DNA from: Melastoma dodecandrum
Lineage: Eukaryota; Streptophyta; Magnoliopsida; Myrtales; Melastomataceae
Length of the DNA: 64,000 bases
Reading direction: 5' to 3'
Assembly: GCA_029817715.1 (NCBI GenBank)
Contig: JARUPY010000290.1
Span: 2,852,001-2,916,000, forward strand
Both the position numbers and the translations under genes were made by a program. This document shows, one piece after another, positions 34,684 to 45,603 of this stretch. Positions within the stretch are counted from its first letter, which is position 1. The number at the start of each line of letters is the position of its first letter. Under the pieces are notes generated by a model. It was not told the DNA's origin, searched no databases, and saw only the letters and a list, made by a program, of their open reading frames with translations.

Positions 34684-35174
34684 TCCTACAATCAACCAAA
34701 AAGACGTTACTCAATTGCCATGAAACCTAATACTTTGTCATCTAATGAATAAAAATCAGGCAATATGAAAAAGATAAATCTCAGTTGAGATAAAAGCTTT
34801 GGAAAAGATTTATTAATTTTTTTTCTATTTGTTCATAAATAGGCTCGGTTTTTTACACGTAGAAGTTTTTTAACTTTTTACTTGCTAGGACTACACGATT
34901 TTTAATGATTTATTTTTTATTTTACTCTTGGGAAAGTCGTCTCATTTTTTTTTATCACTCGGTAGCATAACCATCAAATCTAGAAATTATACCTTTAAAA
35001 TTGGTCTTATCAACTATATAATTGCACGTGTATTACTTTTAAAAAACCAATAAACAAAAACATTTATCTCTTTTTCTAAAAGAAATAAATACCTGCAACT
35101 GCAAGTACTCCACCTCCATGAAAGAACTTCGTCTTAACAACTGCACAGAACAAATTAGCTTGATTAGAACATGT
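34684..35174. other. Intergenic, nothing recognised
   Basis: AT-rich DNA between the PRP and the P450 remnant. No family motif on either strand. Confidence 0.5.
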
Positions 35175-37160
35175 TTAATGAATCCAATCGTTGGCGAAGT
35201 AGAGGGAGGCACCCCTGTATAAATCCACCATCTCCTCACCATCCCTCTTCCACTCGAAGCACTGCATGAGCATCCCCAGTGTCAGCCCCACCACCCTTTG
35301 GGCCAGCGTCGCCCCCGGGCACGCCCTCCTCCCTGTCCCGAACGGCATTATCAGCTTCTGCGCTTTCTCCCCTCCTTCAAACCTCTCCGGCCTAAACTCG
35401 ATCGGCTCCTTCCACATTTCCGGGTCCTTGCGTATGGCCCATCCATTCACCAGCAGCATGGTGCCCTGAGGTATGGTGTACCCTCCGATGGTGCACTCCT
35501 CCGCCGATTCGTGTGGGACTAGGAGCGGGGCAACAGAGTTCAACCGCAGGGTTTCCCAGATGATGTTCTGAAGGTAAGGCAGCTTCGCCACGTCCTGCTC
35601 GTCTATCAGCCGGTCCTGGCCGACGTGGGCATCTATCTCTGCTATTGCCTTCTCCAGAACTTCGGGATGGTTGACGAGATTGGACAGGGTCCACTCCAGC
35701 GTCAAGGAGGACGTGTCAGTTCCGGCCAATAGGAGAATCTGCATACATAGAAATGTAAAAAATGTAAGACCCCCATTGTTAGAAATCGTGTCGGGTTATC
35801 CCTTCACCTAAAAGCTAGCAATTAGGTGAAGGGTCCCAACCCTATATATGCATTGGCCCAAGCCTTTCTCTATCCGGTGTGGGATTATTTCCCAACACCT
35901 CCCCGTAATCCCACGTCGGGCCGGGCGTCCTCGTTCGGAATCTTTGTCCGACGGGACGAATCTGGCTCTGATACCATGTTAGAAATCGTGTCGGGTTACC
36001 CCTTCACCTAAAAGCTAGCAATTAGGTGAAGGGTCCCAACCCTATATATGCATTGGCCCAGGCCTTTCTCTATCCGGTGTGGGATTATTTCCCAACACCT
36101 CCCCGTAATCCCACGTCGGGTCGGGCGTCCTCGTTCGGAATCTTTGTCCGACGGGACGAATCTGGCTCTGATACCATGTTAGAAATCGTGTCGGGTTACC
36201 CCTTCACCTAAAAGCTAGCAATTAGGTGAAGGGTCCCAACCCTATATATGCATTGGCCCAGGCCTTTCTCTATCCGGTGTGGGATTATTTCCCAACACCT
36301 CCCCGTAATCCCACGTCGGGTCGGGCGTCCTCGTTCGGAATCTTTGTCCGACGGGACGAATCTGGCTCTGATACCATGTTAGAAATCGTGTCGGGTTACC
36401 CCTTCACCTAATTGCTAGCTTTTAGGTGAAGGGGTAACCCGACACGATTTCTAACATGGTATCAGAGCCAGATTCGTTCCGTCGGACAAATAATCCGAAC
36501 GAGGGCGCCCGACCCCCGGACAAAGATCCGATGTGGGATTACGGGGAGGTGTTGGGAAATAGTCCCACACCGGATAGTTAAAGGCCTGGGCCAATGCATA
36601 TATAGGGTTGGGACCCTTCACCTAATTGCTAGCTTTTAGGTGAAGGGGTAACCCTGACACGATTTCTAACATGGTATCAGAGCCAGATTCGTCCCGTCGG
36701 ACAAAGATTCCGAACGAGGACGCCCGACCCGACGTGGGATTACGGGGAGGTGTTGGGAAATAATCCCACACCGGATAGAGAAAGGCCTGGGCCAATGCAT
36801 ATATAGGGTTGGGACCCTTCACCTAATTGCTAGCTTTTAGGTGAAGGGGTAACCCGACACGATTTCTAGCACCCATGGACTAAGATTCACCTCAGCGCTT
36901 GCTAAGACTATCCATCCAAGTTGATGAGCAGTGACTGACCGCTCTCGATTTTTCTTACCTGGACGAGACCCTTGATGGTTTGATCGTTGTACTCCTCCGG
37001 CTGAAACTTCTGCAAGTCGAGCAGGTGGTCGATCATCGTGTTCTTGAATTCACCCTTCCCTTTGTTAGCCCGTTGTCCCTCGATCAGAGCCTGTATAAAA
37101 TCTGTCGCAAGCATTTGCGAGCCCGACCACCGTCTTCTTGAACCCTCCATAGTCGATCAA
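35175..37160 (-). pseudogene. Cytochrome P450, CYP81-like, 5'-truncated and frameshifted
   Basis: ER-bound haem monooxygenase family. Exon 35738-35175 has the I-helix AGTDTSSLTLEW, ExxR in ETLRLNS, PERF-type FRPERFEGGE and haem loop FGTGRRACPGA with the Cys ligand. The preceding exon (end 36959, donor GTAAG) has DHLLDLQKFQPEEYNDQTIK, with a frameshift near 37095 between GGFKKTVVGLA and IEGQRANKG. Upstream of about 37160 the gene is replaced by repeat DNA, so the N-terminal anchor and about half the enzyme are missing. The C-terminus diverges after VDLYRG and is about 20 residues short of the family norm. The intron is filled by the TRIM array. CYP81 is the closest family I recognise. Confidence 0.85.
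35777..36871. mobile_element. Palindromic multimeric TRIM array (6 LTRs, 5 internal segments)
   Basis: LTR unit of about 121 bp with TGTTGGGAAA...TTTCTAACA ends and a TATATAGGG box, followed directly by TGGTATCAGAGCC (initiator tRNA-Met primer site) and about 80 bp of internal DNA ending in the purine tract ACGGGGAGG. LTR starts on the plus strand are 35777, 35977, 36177 and 36377, exactly 200 bp apart, all in minus orientation. After a hybrid LTR (36377-36456) the orientation flips: LTRs at 36550-36671 and 36751-36871 are plus. CCCAT precedes the first LTR (35772-35776) and follows the last (36872-36876), so the whole array occupies one target site. No protein encoded; 61-codon ORFs in each unit are by-products. 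It sits in the intron of the CYP81 pseudogene. Confidence 0.93.
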
Positions 37161-37164
37161 CCTC

Positions 37165-37860
37165 AGGATAGGACGCGGTCGGCAAAGATAGGCCGACACT
37201 GACAAGCAAGCTGTCGTTTCTGCAGTTCCCCCTTCCTGGTCAAACAAAAAGGCATAGCCGAAATGATCACGCCACGCTTGAGTGTTTAATTGTTGGCAAA
37301 AATAGTTCGTTCCCTGCTCAGCTGGAAGGCGTTTTTCTTTATTGGGGTTCATTTATTCCTCTCATCTTAAATGAAACATACCCATGCAATAAATCGAACC
37401 ATAAGAAGGGCGTACCCCTCCGCACTAACTGAGCTAAGGTGCGGGCGTCGAGGCACTTTTTGATAACCATTAAAAAATTTTATTAGTAACATTTGAAATA
37501 TTTTCCAAAGCGGAGGCCACAAATCTCCAGGGTCACATATTATTATTAACTCACATGTGTAAATATGCTATCAGTATGTTTTTTTTTTCATTTTTATTAA
37601 TATGTATGTATTTATGTATATCATTCCACATGCGATAAGTGAGTTTAGTCATCTAATTGAACTTGATTTTTTAGGTTGGTTTTGATTTAAAAAGAGAACC
37701 CATACAATGAATCATTATCTTTCTCATCCCTCTTCCCATCCATTTCTTTTTACGACATTTGTCACAGAATAAATACGTTAATAGATGTTTAAGTAAATTT
37801 GCACGATCGAATATAACATTTGTTATTTTGAAAAATATTATTATTGTTGCATTTAGCATA
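37165..37860. repeat. Mosaic repeat replacing the P450 5' end
   Basis: Composed of pieces shared with 48130-48240 (CAAGCTGTCGTTTCTG, AAAAAGGCATAGC), 48620-48770 (TTTAATTGTTGGCAAAA), the tRNA-Tyr-like sequence, and 22195-22600. The same order occurs inverted at 53760-54780. Non-coding. Confidence 0.8.
37386..37448 (-). repeat. tRNA-Tyr-derived sequence, copy 2
   Basis: Minus strand reads CACCTTAGCTCAGTTAGTGC then GGAGGGGTACGCCC, a shorter and more decayed version of the copies at 22126 and 54104; part of the D loop and most of the T arm are lost. Confidence 0.65.
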
Positions 37861-39089
37861 TTAATCAAAGTTCTTCATTTATTAAAATGACTAATTATGA
37901 TGAATTATCTAGTAAAAAAATAATATGACATAAGTAAAACGGATTACTTCTATGCAAAATCAAATCGGAGGGGAGAATCTTCTTATGCTAACAAAAATTA
38001 AATGGAAAGAAATCCTTCACAAATATATAGTTAATTTTATAGTTTTCTGATTTAAATGAAAGAAGTATTTGAAATTAAGTATTTTAACTTTTAAGTTTTC
38101 TTTTATTTCTTTTCCTAATACACTTGGATTCCTTTTTATTTAAATTAATTTCTCAAATCACTAAACATTTCTTATAATGGTGTAACATATATATATATTT
38201 TTTTATGAAATTTTTTATTCTTTGTCATTTCATTCCATAATTATTCTAAAATTTGAACTAATCCAAAAAGAATTGAAATTTTTGAATACTAATATTATGA
38301 TTTATATAAAATACAACTCATTTTAAACATTTTTATTTTTTTTTAAAAGAAATTGTTGATAAGTTTTCAATTTTCTCGTTTCATCAAATTAATTATAATA
38401 CATATTCAGATTATAGCGAGTTAATTAGTAAATTGCTGGTAAATGAAATTAATTTTGAAAAGATCTGAATTAGTTTGATACCTAGAAATAATTAATAGGA
38501 TGATTTTTTTGTTATATTTTGAAAACAATTCAGATTCTACCCCTTTATAAATCTGATTTGCATGAAAAAACGGATATTCGAGAATATGTGTATAAATATA
38601 TAATAATAATGGGAGGAGTTAATGGGGCTGCCCTAAAAAGGGTTTGGGTGGGTTAGGAGGTGACACATTTTGCAGCAGGGGACTGAAAATGTAAGATGGA
38701 AGGTCGTGCACGAATGAGTCTCTCTTTTTTTAGTCAAATCCCCCCCTCAAATTAGCTGACATTGAAAATCCTGAATATTCCTGTTTACCACCTCTTGAAA
38801 TAAAAATGAGAAAAGCAATAATCAAATTATTTCTTAAAATTAAAAGGACATTACATGTGGGGGAGGGCGGGGAGAGATCGACCGTGGCGACAACTGTTTT
38901 GAAGGACGGGCTTTTAATAACTATGATTTCTTAGAAAAATTTTATTTGTTATAATGCAAAGTACGACTGCTTAATTTAGCTTCCCGTTGATTTTAAATTT
39001 AATCTTTGCTTTGCATTTACGTCACTTACGTGGGACAAATGCGCGGAAACCGGCTGGAATCCACCCTACGCGCCACTAAACTCACCTTA
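37861..39089. other. AT-rich intergenic DNA
   Basis: Very AT-rich and without recognisable coding sequence, structured repeats or RNA genes on either strand. Confidence 0.5.
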
Positions 39090-39760
39090 GTCAAATCATA
39101 CAAAGAAGGGAGATGATTAATCGCTTGCACATAGAAATAGGAATAATTTCTGCAATCCTAAACTTTAAAATGTATGTTCCGTTCGTACGATGTTATGATA
39201 TTAATATGGCTTGGGTAGAGCTGCTGCTGATTATTAAATTGGTATCATAATTAATTGGATTCGCGGTGTTGGTGAGCTGTGCGGTCGGTCCCCAAAATAA
39301 GACATCCCATTCGGGAAAAAGGAATGGGTTAAATGCAGTAGGAGGGGGGATGATAATATTATTATTATTAATTTTGTTTGCTGTTTTTCTTTAAATAATT
39401 AATATATAAGGGTCTTTAGTAAAGCTCTTCTGTCGTGGCTTCCTAAATCACAAAATATGTATCCAGTATTTTGAGTTTAACTCAACTTACTTAGCATATA
39501 ATTTTCTTATTAAAAAGAAATAATATAAAATTTGCTAACGTACACGTCAGGGAGGGAAATGGCGTGGGGTGGTGGGGTGACCATCTATGGGATGTATTTC
39601 TTCCGATGGACAAATAGGTGTCATCACTCGTTCACTTTCATTTATTCGTACATTTTTTAATATTTTAATATATATATATATCCATAAAGAAAATTAAAGT
39701 ATGAAATCCTAATGAAAGGGCCAAGACCCACGTATAAGGGAAAACTTTTTTTAAAAATTT
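39090..39760 (+). repeat. Direct duplication, second copy at 42995-43690
   Basis: About 0.65 kb repeated in the same orientation 3.9 kb downstream, with high similarity (CATACAAAGAAGGGAGATGA, TTGGGTAGAGCTGCTGCTGA, GGGTGACCATCTATGGGATG). Differences are mostly indels in TA/TTA microsatellites. Non-coding. Confidence 0.9.
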
Positions 39761-41139
39761 ATTTTATGCGTGTAATTCAATTTTTAAAGTGGTACAAATG
39801 TGATGCCCATTATGGGTTTTAATCTAACCCCACGATCCTTTAACACAGGCCTAACCATAAATATGGACCTCTCTCCAACCCAACCCATTTACAAGTTTTG
39901 GGATATATATCAAGCATTCGTAGAGCCGCTATATCTTAATTATGATGTTCCAATTTTTCTACAGTTAAATGAGCCAAGGAGAGAATAAAAAGTAGGTTGG
40001 GACGAGATTCATTTTTCAATCCTTTCTCGTTACATTTCTTGTCTTTTAGGTGTGTCTCTGTGCGGAAGTGATAATCTATGAATTTATGAATTATTGGGAT
40101 TGCTCTTACGTCATTCATGTGAATTTGAATTATCCAAAACCCAGCTGTCACGGGAATTGATGTCTTCCCACTTTCTTATTCAATTAACTATTTATCTCCC
40201 ATCCTTCTTTCCCGACACCCGCGTTTAATTTCTAGAAAACATGAGCGGACGAGCGCCAACATTTAATGTCTTCCCACTTTTCGCGATGGTCTTTTCGTTG
40301 TTATTATTATTATTTTAAGATTGCACGTCATTAATGATTCCACACGTGACATGTTGTGAAAAAAAAAAGAACCTCTTTTTTTTTCTTGTGTTGGGTCATA
40401 GAGACCGAATAGTGAGTACTTTAAGAGTGTCACCATTAAATATAGTTATTTTATTTAAAGCTTTTGAGAAGGATGTAGATGTATTTATTATGGAGAAGAA
40501 ATATATTGTACTTACTTCTTATCATATGAATATCTTCTTGTTCATTACCTATGTCATATTATTTAAGACACTTTATTTAGGTCCTAAGCTTTGAGAAGTG
40601 ATTTTTATCACAAAATTACATTTCTAAACTTAGGGTGGGAGGATCATATGTCATAATTCTTTGTTAGAGTATGCTGGTCCCGGAAATCCTTAGCTATTTA
40701 TCTATTTGTAATGGAATGGTGGAAGTAATCATCTCATCACTTGGGTGGGGATGATTTTCGTAAACTAAATTTTCTTGTCCAATCTTCTCTAGGCAGTAAA
40801 TGAAAAAAAAAGAAATTATATTATATTAAACTGTTCCATATTCTTTTCATCTCAGTACTAAAAATTCATAATTTAGAAAAGTTTACGATTATCTGATATA
40901 TAAATAAAAAATTAATCATAATTTAAAACAAACAAAATTTTCATAACTTTTATTTATATCAAGAAGACAATTTAATATTTGCCCAATTACTCATCTTTCA
41001 AATTAAAGTATAACAAATATTCACCTTCTCTCTGTATTATAATAAACTTTGTCAAAATAATTCAAATTTGTTGTAGTGGCCAATGCACATATGCGATTTT
41101 TTCTTATTATAGGCCATTTAGGCATTACATTTGGATTGC
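39761..41139. other. Intergenic, with a diverged dispersed repeat at about 40440-40680
   Basis: The stretch around 40440-40680 resembles part of the 22600/33010 inverted repeat (AATATATTGTACTT..., CCTAAG.TTTGAGAAGTGAT). The rest shows nothing recognisable. Confidence 0.45.
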
Positions 41140-41395
41140 CCCACAATTTCGGCCACCGTATCCTCCGCGCACGATTGTCCGGAAGGGAGCTTACACGAAA
41201 ACCTGAGTCTTTCGTCTTTGGATCGAAGCCATCTTACCAATACTCGGGGGTTCTGTCTTCCTACATCGCACCTCTCTTTATGGAAACAGTACCATCAGGG
41301 CAGCGGTCGGAATCACCTTGTGCCATCATCGCTATCACATAAGACCAACTTATCTTTGCATCTGTGTCGGGAGCAGCTTCATTTGTTTCATGTAC
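41140..41395 (-). pseudogene. Neprosin-domain fragment C (exon 2 plus end of last exon)
   Basis: Minus strand resembles neprosin exon 2 (activation peptide: RCPDGTV, GFDPKTKDSGFRV) with stops and frame changes, followed without the intervening exons by a piece similar to the protein's C-terminus (GGYGGRNCG). Exons 3, 4 and most of 5 have been deleted. Confidence 0.75.
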
Positions 41396-42994
41396 ATAAT
41401 TAAAAAAACTTATATTGAAAAAAAATTGATAAGGGGCGCCCTCATTTCATTTATCCTAAAAAGGTAACTCGACAATTTTCTGATTCAGATTTTAGAGTAA
41501 TTGACATCGAATATATCACAATAGAAAACATGAGGAGGTACCTTCAAATTCCATATTTTTAGACAGGTTCTCATCTCTTAATTGAGTTACTAATTATATT
41601 TTTCTTTTTAAATAAGTTTTTATTACTCACCTCTCATATCATCTTTACATAACGTGAAACTTCTCTTTTCTAATCCGCCTAATGAGCTTACTTGTAAATG
41701 ACCATTCACCATTAATATTTGCTTACTCATGGTTAGTTTAGTTTCCAGAAAGTAACATGGGTAAAATGAAATCAACGGGTTAGTGTTCTTGGACCTATAA
41801 TTATGGCTGTCTTACATCTGGCGCGAAACGATGATTATGATTCAATGTTAGTGAAGTTAATGGTCGGGGGCTGTTTTTAAGACTTTTCTCGTACATAGTG
41901 TTTTCTCATGGCCATAGTTGTATACGGCTCGAAAGTCATTTCAAAAATAAAATAATTGTTCAAATCTTTGTAATTAATCATAGTCAAAGTGAGAAGATGT
42001 TGGAATTTTATAGTATTTTTGTTATTTTATTAAATTATTGTTGGGCAATGATAAATCACTAATTTACGCTTTACGGTAAATAGTTCGTTAATGTTCATGA
42101 AATCATTTTAGTTCCAGCTTTTACACATACTAAGTTTCCGTGGTTTGGACGTTGGTACATGTGTTGACGTATGCTTATAATGGAATAATCATCACACCTT
42201 ATATTAATAGGTTGGCTTATAATATGGAGTTTTATCGATGTCTATTAAATCTAGGTTTCTTACGTCTGATTTAGGTGTTTCATAAATTTAAATACGAATT
42301 ATCATGTTAATTTTCGTATAGTCCTCCCTCATTTTTAATTCTGATAAGTGGATTTAATAATGAAAATGCGAATTATGATTAAATTTCATATTTGAAATCA
42401 ATCGACTCACACAAATCTAACTTCCTTTTCTTTTACTTAAAAAGAAATGGGCCCAAGCAAAAAGTGACCTCCTTCTCCTTCTTCGCGTCATTTCTTCACT
42501 TAACTCATGACAACCATACTCTACAAAAATTCCAAGAAATTGACTTTTAGGTTTAGGACAGGTTTGGGGTTACTAGGGAAAGTCCCGAGTTATGGGTCAC
42601 CAAAACTTAGCAGCAAAAGGGAGGAATGGCTATTGTCGATCTTCCCATAAGGTCAACACAATCGCGATCATAAATAAGTCGGTATACCCAATTTCAGATT
42701 TTTGATTCTAACCATCCGCTCTGCTACACATTAACAACGCAATCTTAAAGAAAACATTTGATATATTTGGCTCTTAATCGAGGTTTAATTAGAGAGGGAA
42801 TATTTTGAGTTCAAGATAGTCAATTAATCGAGTAATATTAATTATTACTCAGTTTATATAATAATTATTATTAAAATTCAACATTCAATTAGTAAGGACC
42901 GCCGACCTAACATATCCCCAGTGTTACGGGAATTTGATTTCTTTTACACACATTGAAAATTGGTTACCATGGTAGTACAAATGCAATGCCCACC
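41396..42994. other. Intergenic, nothing recognised
   Basis: AT-rich, with short frames only and no motif on either strand. Confidence 0.5.
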
Positions 42995-43690
42995 CACGCA
43001 TAAATCATACAAAGAAGGGAGATGATTAATCGCTTGCACATAGAAATAGGAATAATTGCTGCAATCCTAAACTTTAAAATGTATGTTCCGTTCGTACGAT
43101 GTTATGATATTAACATGGCTTGGGTAGAGCTGCTGCTGATTATTAGATTGGCATCATAATTAATTGGATTCGCTGTGATGGTGGGCGGTGCGGTCGGTCC
43201 CCAAAATATGACATCCCATTCGGGAAAAAGGAATGGGTTAAAAGTAGTAGGAGGGATTATAATAATAATATTATTATTTTTCTTTAAATAATTAATATAT
43301 AAGGGTCTTTAGTAAAAGCTCTTCTGTCGTGGCTTCCTAAATCTCAAAATATGTATCCAGTATTTTGAGTTTAACTCAACTTACTGTGCGTATAATTTTC
43401 TTATTAAAAACAAATAATATAAAATTTGCTGACTTACACGTAAGGGAGGGAAATGGAGTGGGGTGGTGGGGTGACCATCTATGGGATGTATTTCTTCCGA
43501 TGGACATGTAGGTGTCATCACTCATTCACTTCCATTTATTCGTACATTTTTTAATATTTTAATATATATATATATATATATTCATAAAGAAAATTAAAGT
43601 ATGGAATCCTAACGAAAGGGCCACGACCCACGTGCTGGGGAAAACTTTTTAAAGAAATTTAATTTATGCGTGTAATTTATAATATCGGAC
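42995..43690 (+). repeat. Second copy of the 39090-39760 duplication
   Basis: Same orientation as the first copy, with an expanded TA run near 43561-43580. It is followed almost directly by the inverted copy of the window's first 500 bp. Confidence 0.9.
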
Positions 43691-43734
43691 AATTTCTTTT
43701 AAGGTTAACCTGTCACATTTTTTTCTCCTTTGTG

Positions 43735-44243
43735 GGCTAAGTGGGCTTATTGAATAAAGTCATTTCGAAAAAATAAATCCAACAATCACCATAATTTTCG
43801 AAAGGTTTGAAATTTATCTGGGTTATAAAATGTAAAGTATCAAGTGCAGTGTATTTTAGACTATGAACTAGATCAAGATTAATAAGATTTATAGACTTGT
43901 GAAGTAAACATCTATGAATCAGAATCTCTTTTATAAGTAAGTGATATAATGGTTAGTAAAGGATCGACTAAATTCACTTATGACTTCACGTATCATATCT
44001 TCTTTAAAATAATTTCAATATAATTTCAATTTAAATGAATTATATTTATAATAACTCTATTATAAGTTTGTTACAATATTTAAATGTTTTTAATATATTA
44101 ATTATTTTTTCAACGGGAGCACGAGAAAAAAATATTTAAATGATTTTGTGTCATTAAATAAATATAAGTAACAAAATTTTAAAGAAATTAAATTAACTTA
44201 TATGTTTTTAAATCAAAATCTTAGTAAGCAAAGATATGATTTG
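43735..44243. repeat. Inverted copy of 1-500
   Basis: Reverse-complement match to the start of the window, 43 kb apart. AT-rich and non-coding. Confidence 0.8.
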
Positions 44244-45355
44244 CTTTTTTACTTCAAGGGGAATCGTATTTATAGAAAAATCATATAAAAATAATTATTT
44301 TTTTACAAAAAAATCAAATTCAAATTAAAACTCAGAAAACATACTACCTCACTAACTCATCTTGCCATGTTTCCTCTAACAATAATCAATTATCATTTCT
44401 TTTTCTCTTTTAAATCGCTTTTGCTAGTCCAATTGCTTTCCATAAAGAAATCAGTTACATTATTGCTCATATTCACTATTTCATTTATTTTCCACTGATT
44501 TGTGCTAAATTTTTACTATTAGTAAGGATATTATTTTTTAATTTTGTTTCTACTCGTAATTGCATATCAAACATCAGGATCCACTTTAAGTATGAATAGT
44601 GCAAATAACAAAGCACTTTTAACAATAGAGAATGGGAGCATAACAGAGTTTATCGAACATTCGAGTAGTAGAAATCGATAGATAAGGGAAATGCTAGTTT
44701 CTTTGGGATTCAAAGCAAGAAGGCTAGCATAAGAGTATTTTCTTTCAATTTTTGTTATTTTCCATGAATTCATTATTAGTTTTAGGTTTCTCGATATTTG
44801 TATGTTCACAATTGAATAATAAATTTATGAGATTAATTTCAAGAATAATTTTATTTAAAAAATATTTAATATTTTTGAAAATAAAACTTCTTAAAGAATA
44901 ATATATAATCATTAATAATATCGTTAAAGAATAAGCGTTAAAGAATAATATATATATTTTAAATTTAAATAACTTTTCATATAAATAATGATAAATTTAA
45001 ACACGAACTACAACAAATTTATTTATCACAATTAAAAATTTTATTCACGCTTATCCCGCAAACATCTTGACTATTTTTTTTGATCACGGTATTTTATTAT
45101 AACAAATATTATAATTATAGTGACAAAAACTTTTATGACTATTTGCTAAAAAATATTGTAGAGACTTTTCCGGCATTTTAATTATAACCGACTATTTATC
45201 TATCTATCTCCCTATATTTCGGACACCCGCGATTAATTCATTTTCCCTTACACCCGAGATGATTACCCCACACTTGAGTGGGTAAGATAGAAAGAGCCCA
45301 ACCGGCCATAAAATTAGAAAGAGATGATGTATGATAATTGAGATACAGAGAATTG
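44244..45355. other. AT-rich intergenic DNA; 45060-45270 is a dispersed repeat
   Basis: Mostly featureless. The 45060-45270 segment (CAAATATTATAATTATAGTG, ATTTCGGACACCC) recurs at 48450-48650 and inverted at 54220-54480. Confidence 0.6.
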
Positions 45356-45603
45356 GAATATGTAACGGGTGACAGTATCCCCGAGCCTCATTAGCATCAC
45401 AGGACGGAAAAACTCCAAAAAGTGGCCGGCAACATGCATACAGATATCCACAGGAGGATGATGGTGTCCCCACGAAGCAGTTGCTTGATGTGCAAGTATC
45501 AATCTTATGTGTCAGTCGGAATTACCATATGTCGACCCATTTCCTCAGGCACATGCGAACTTCTCATGTTGTAGGTCGATTAATCACACGTTTTTTAGGC
45601 ATT
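45356..45603. repeat. Downstream flank of the intact neprosin gene
   Basis: Counterpart of 15780-16050; shared 3' flank of the neprosin copies. Contains no gene of its own. Confidence 0.75.

Noticed and set aside
34331..34723. Gly-rich minus-of-PRP frame (GGGGGRVGGGGEK)
   Set aside because: Antisense of the Pro-rich PRP arm; Gly codons are the complement of Pro codons. Equivalent frames in the array were rejected for the same reason.
35826..36822. Repeated 61-66 codon ORFs in the TRIM units
   Set aside because: TRIMs encode no protein, the frames cross the LTR, internal and primer-site boundaries, and their repetition follows from the array itself.
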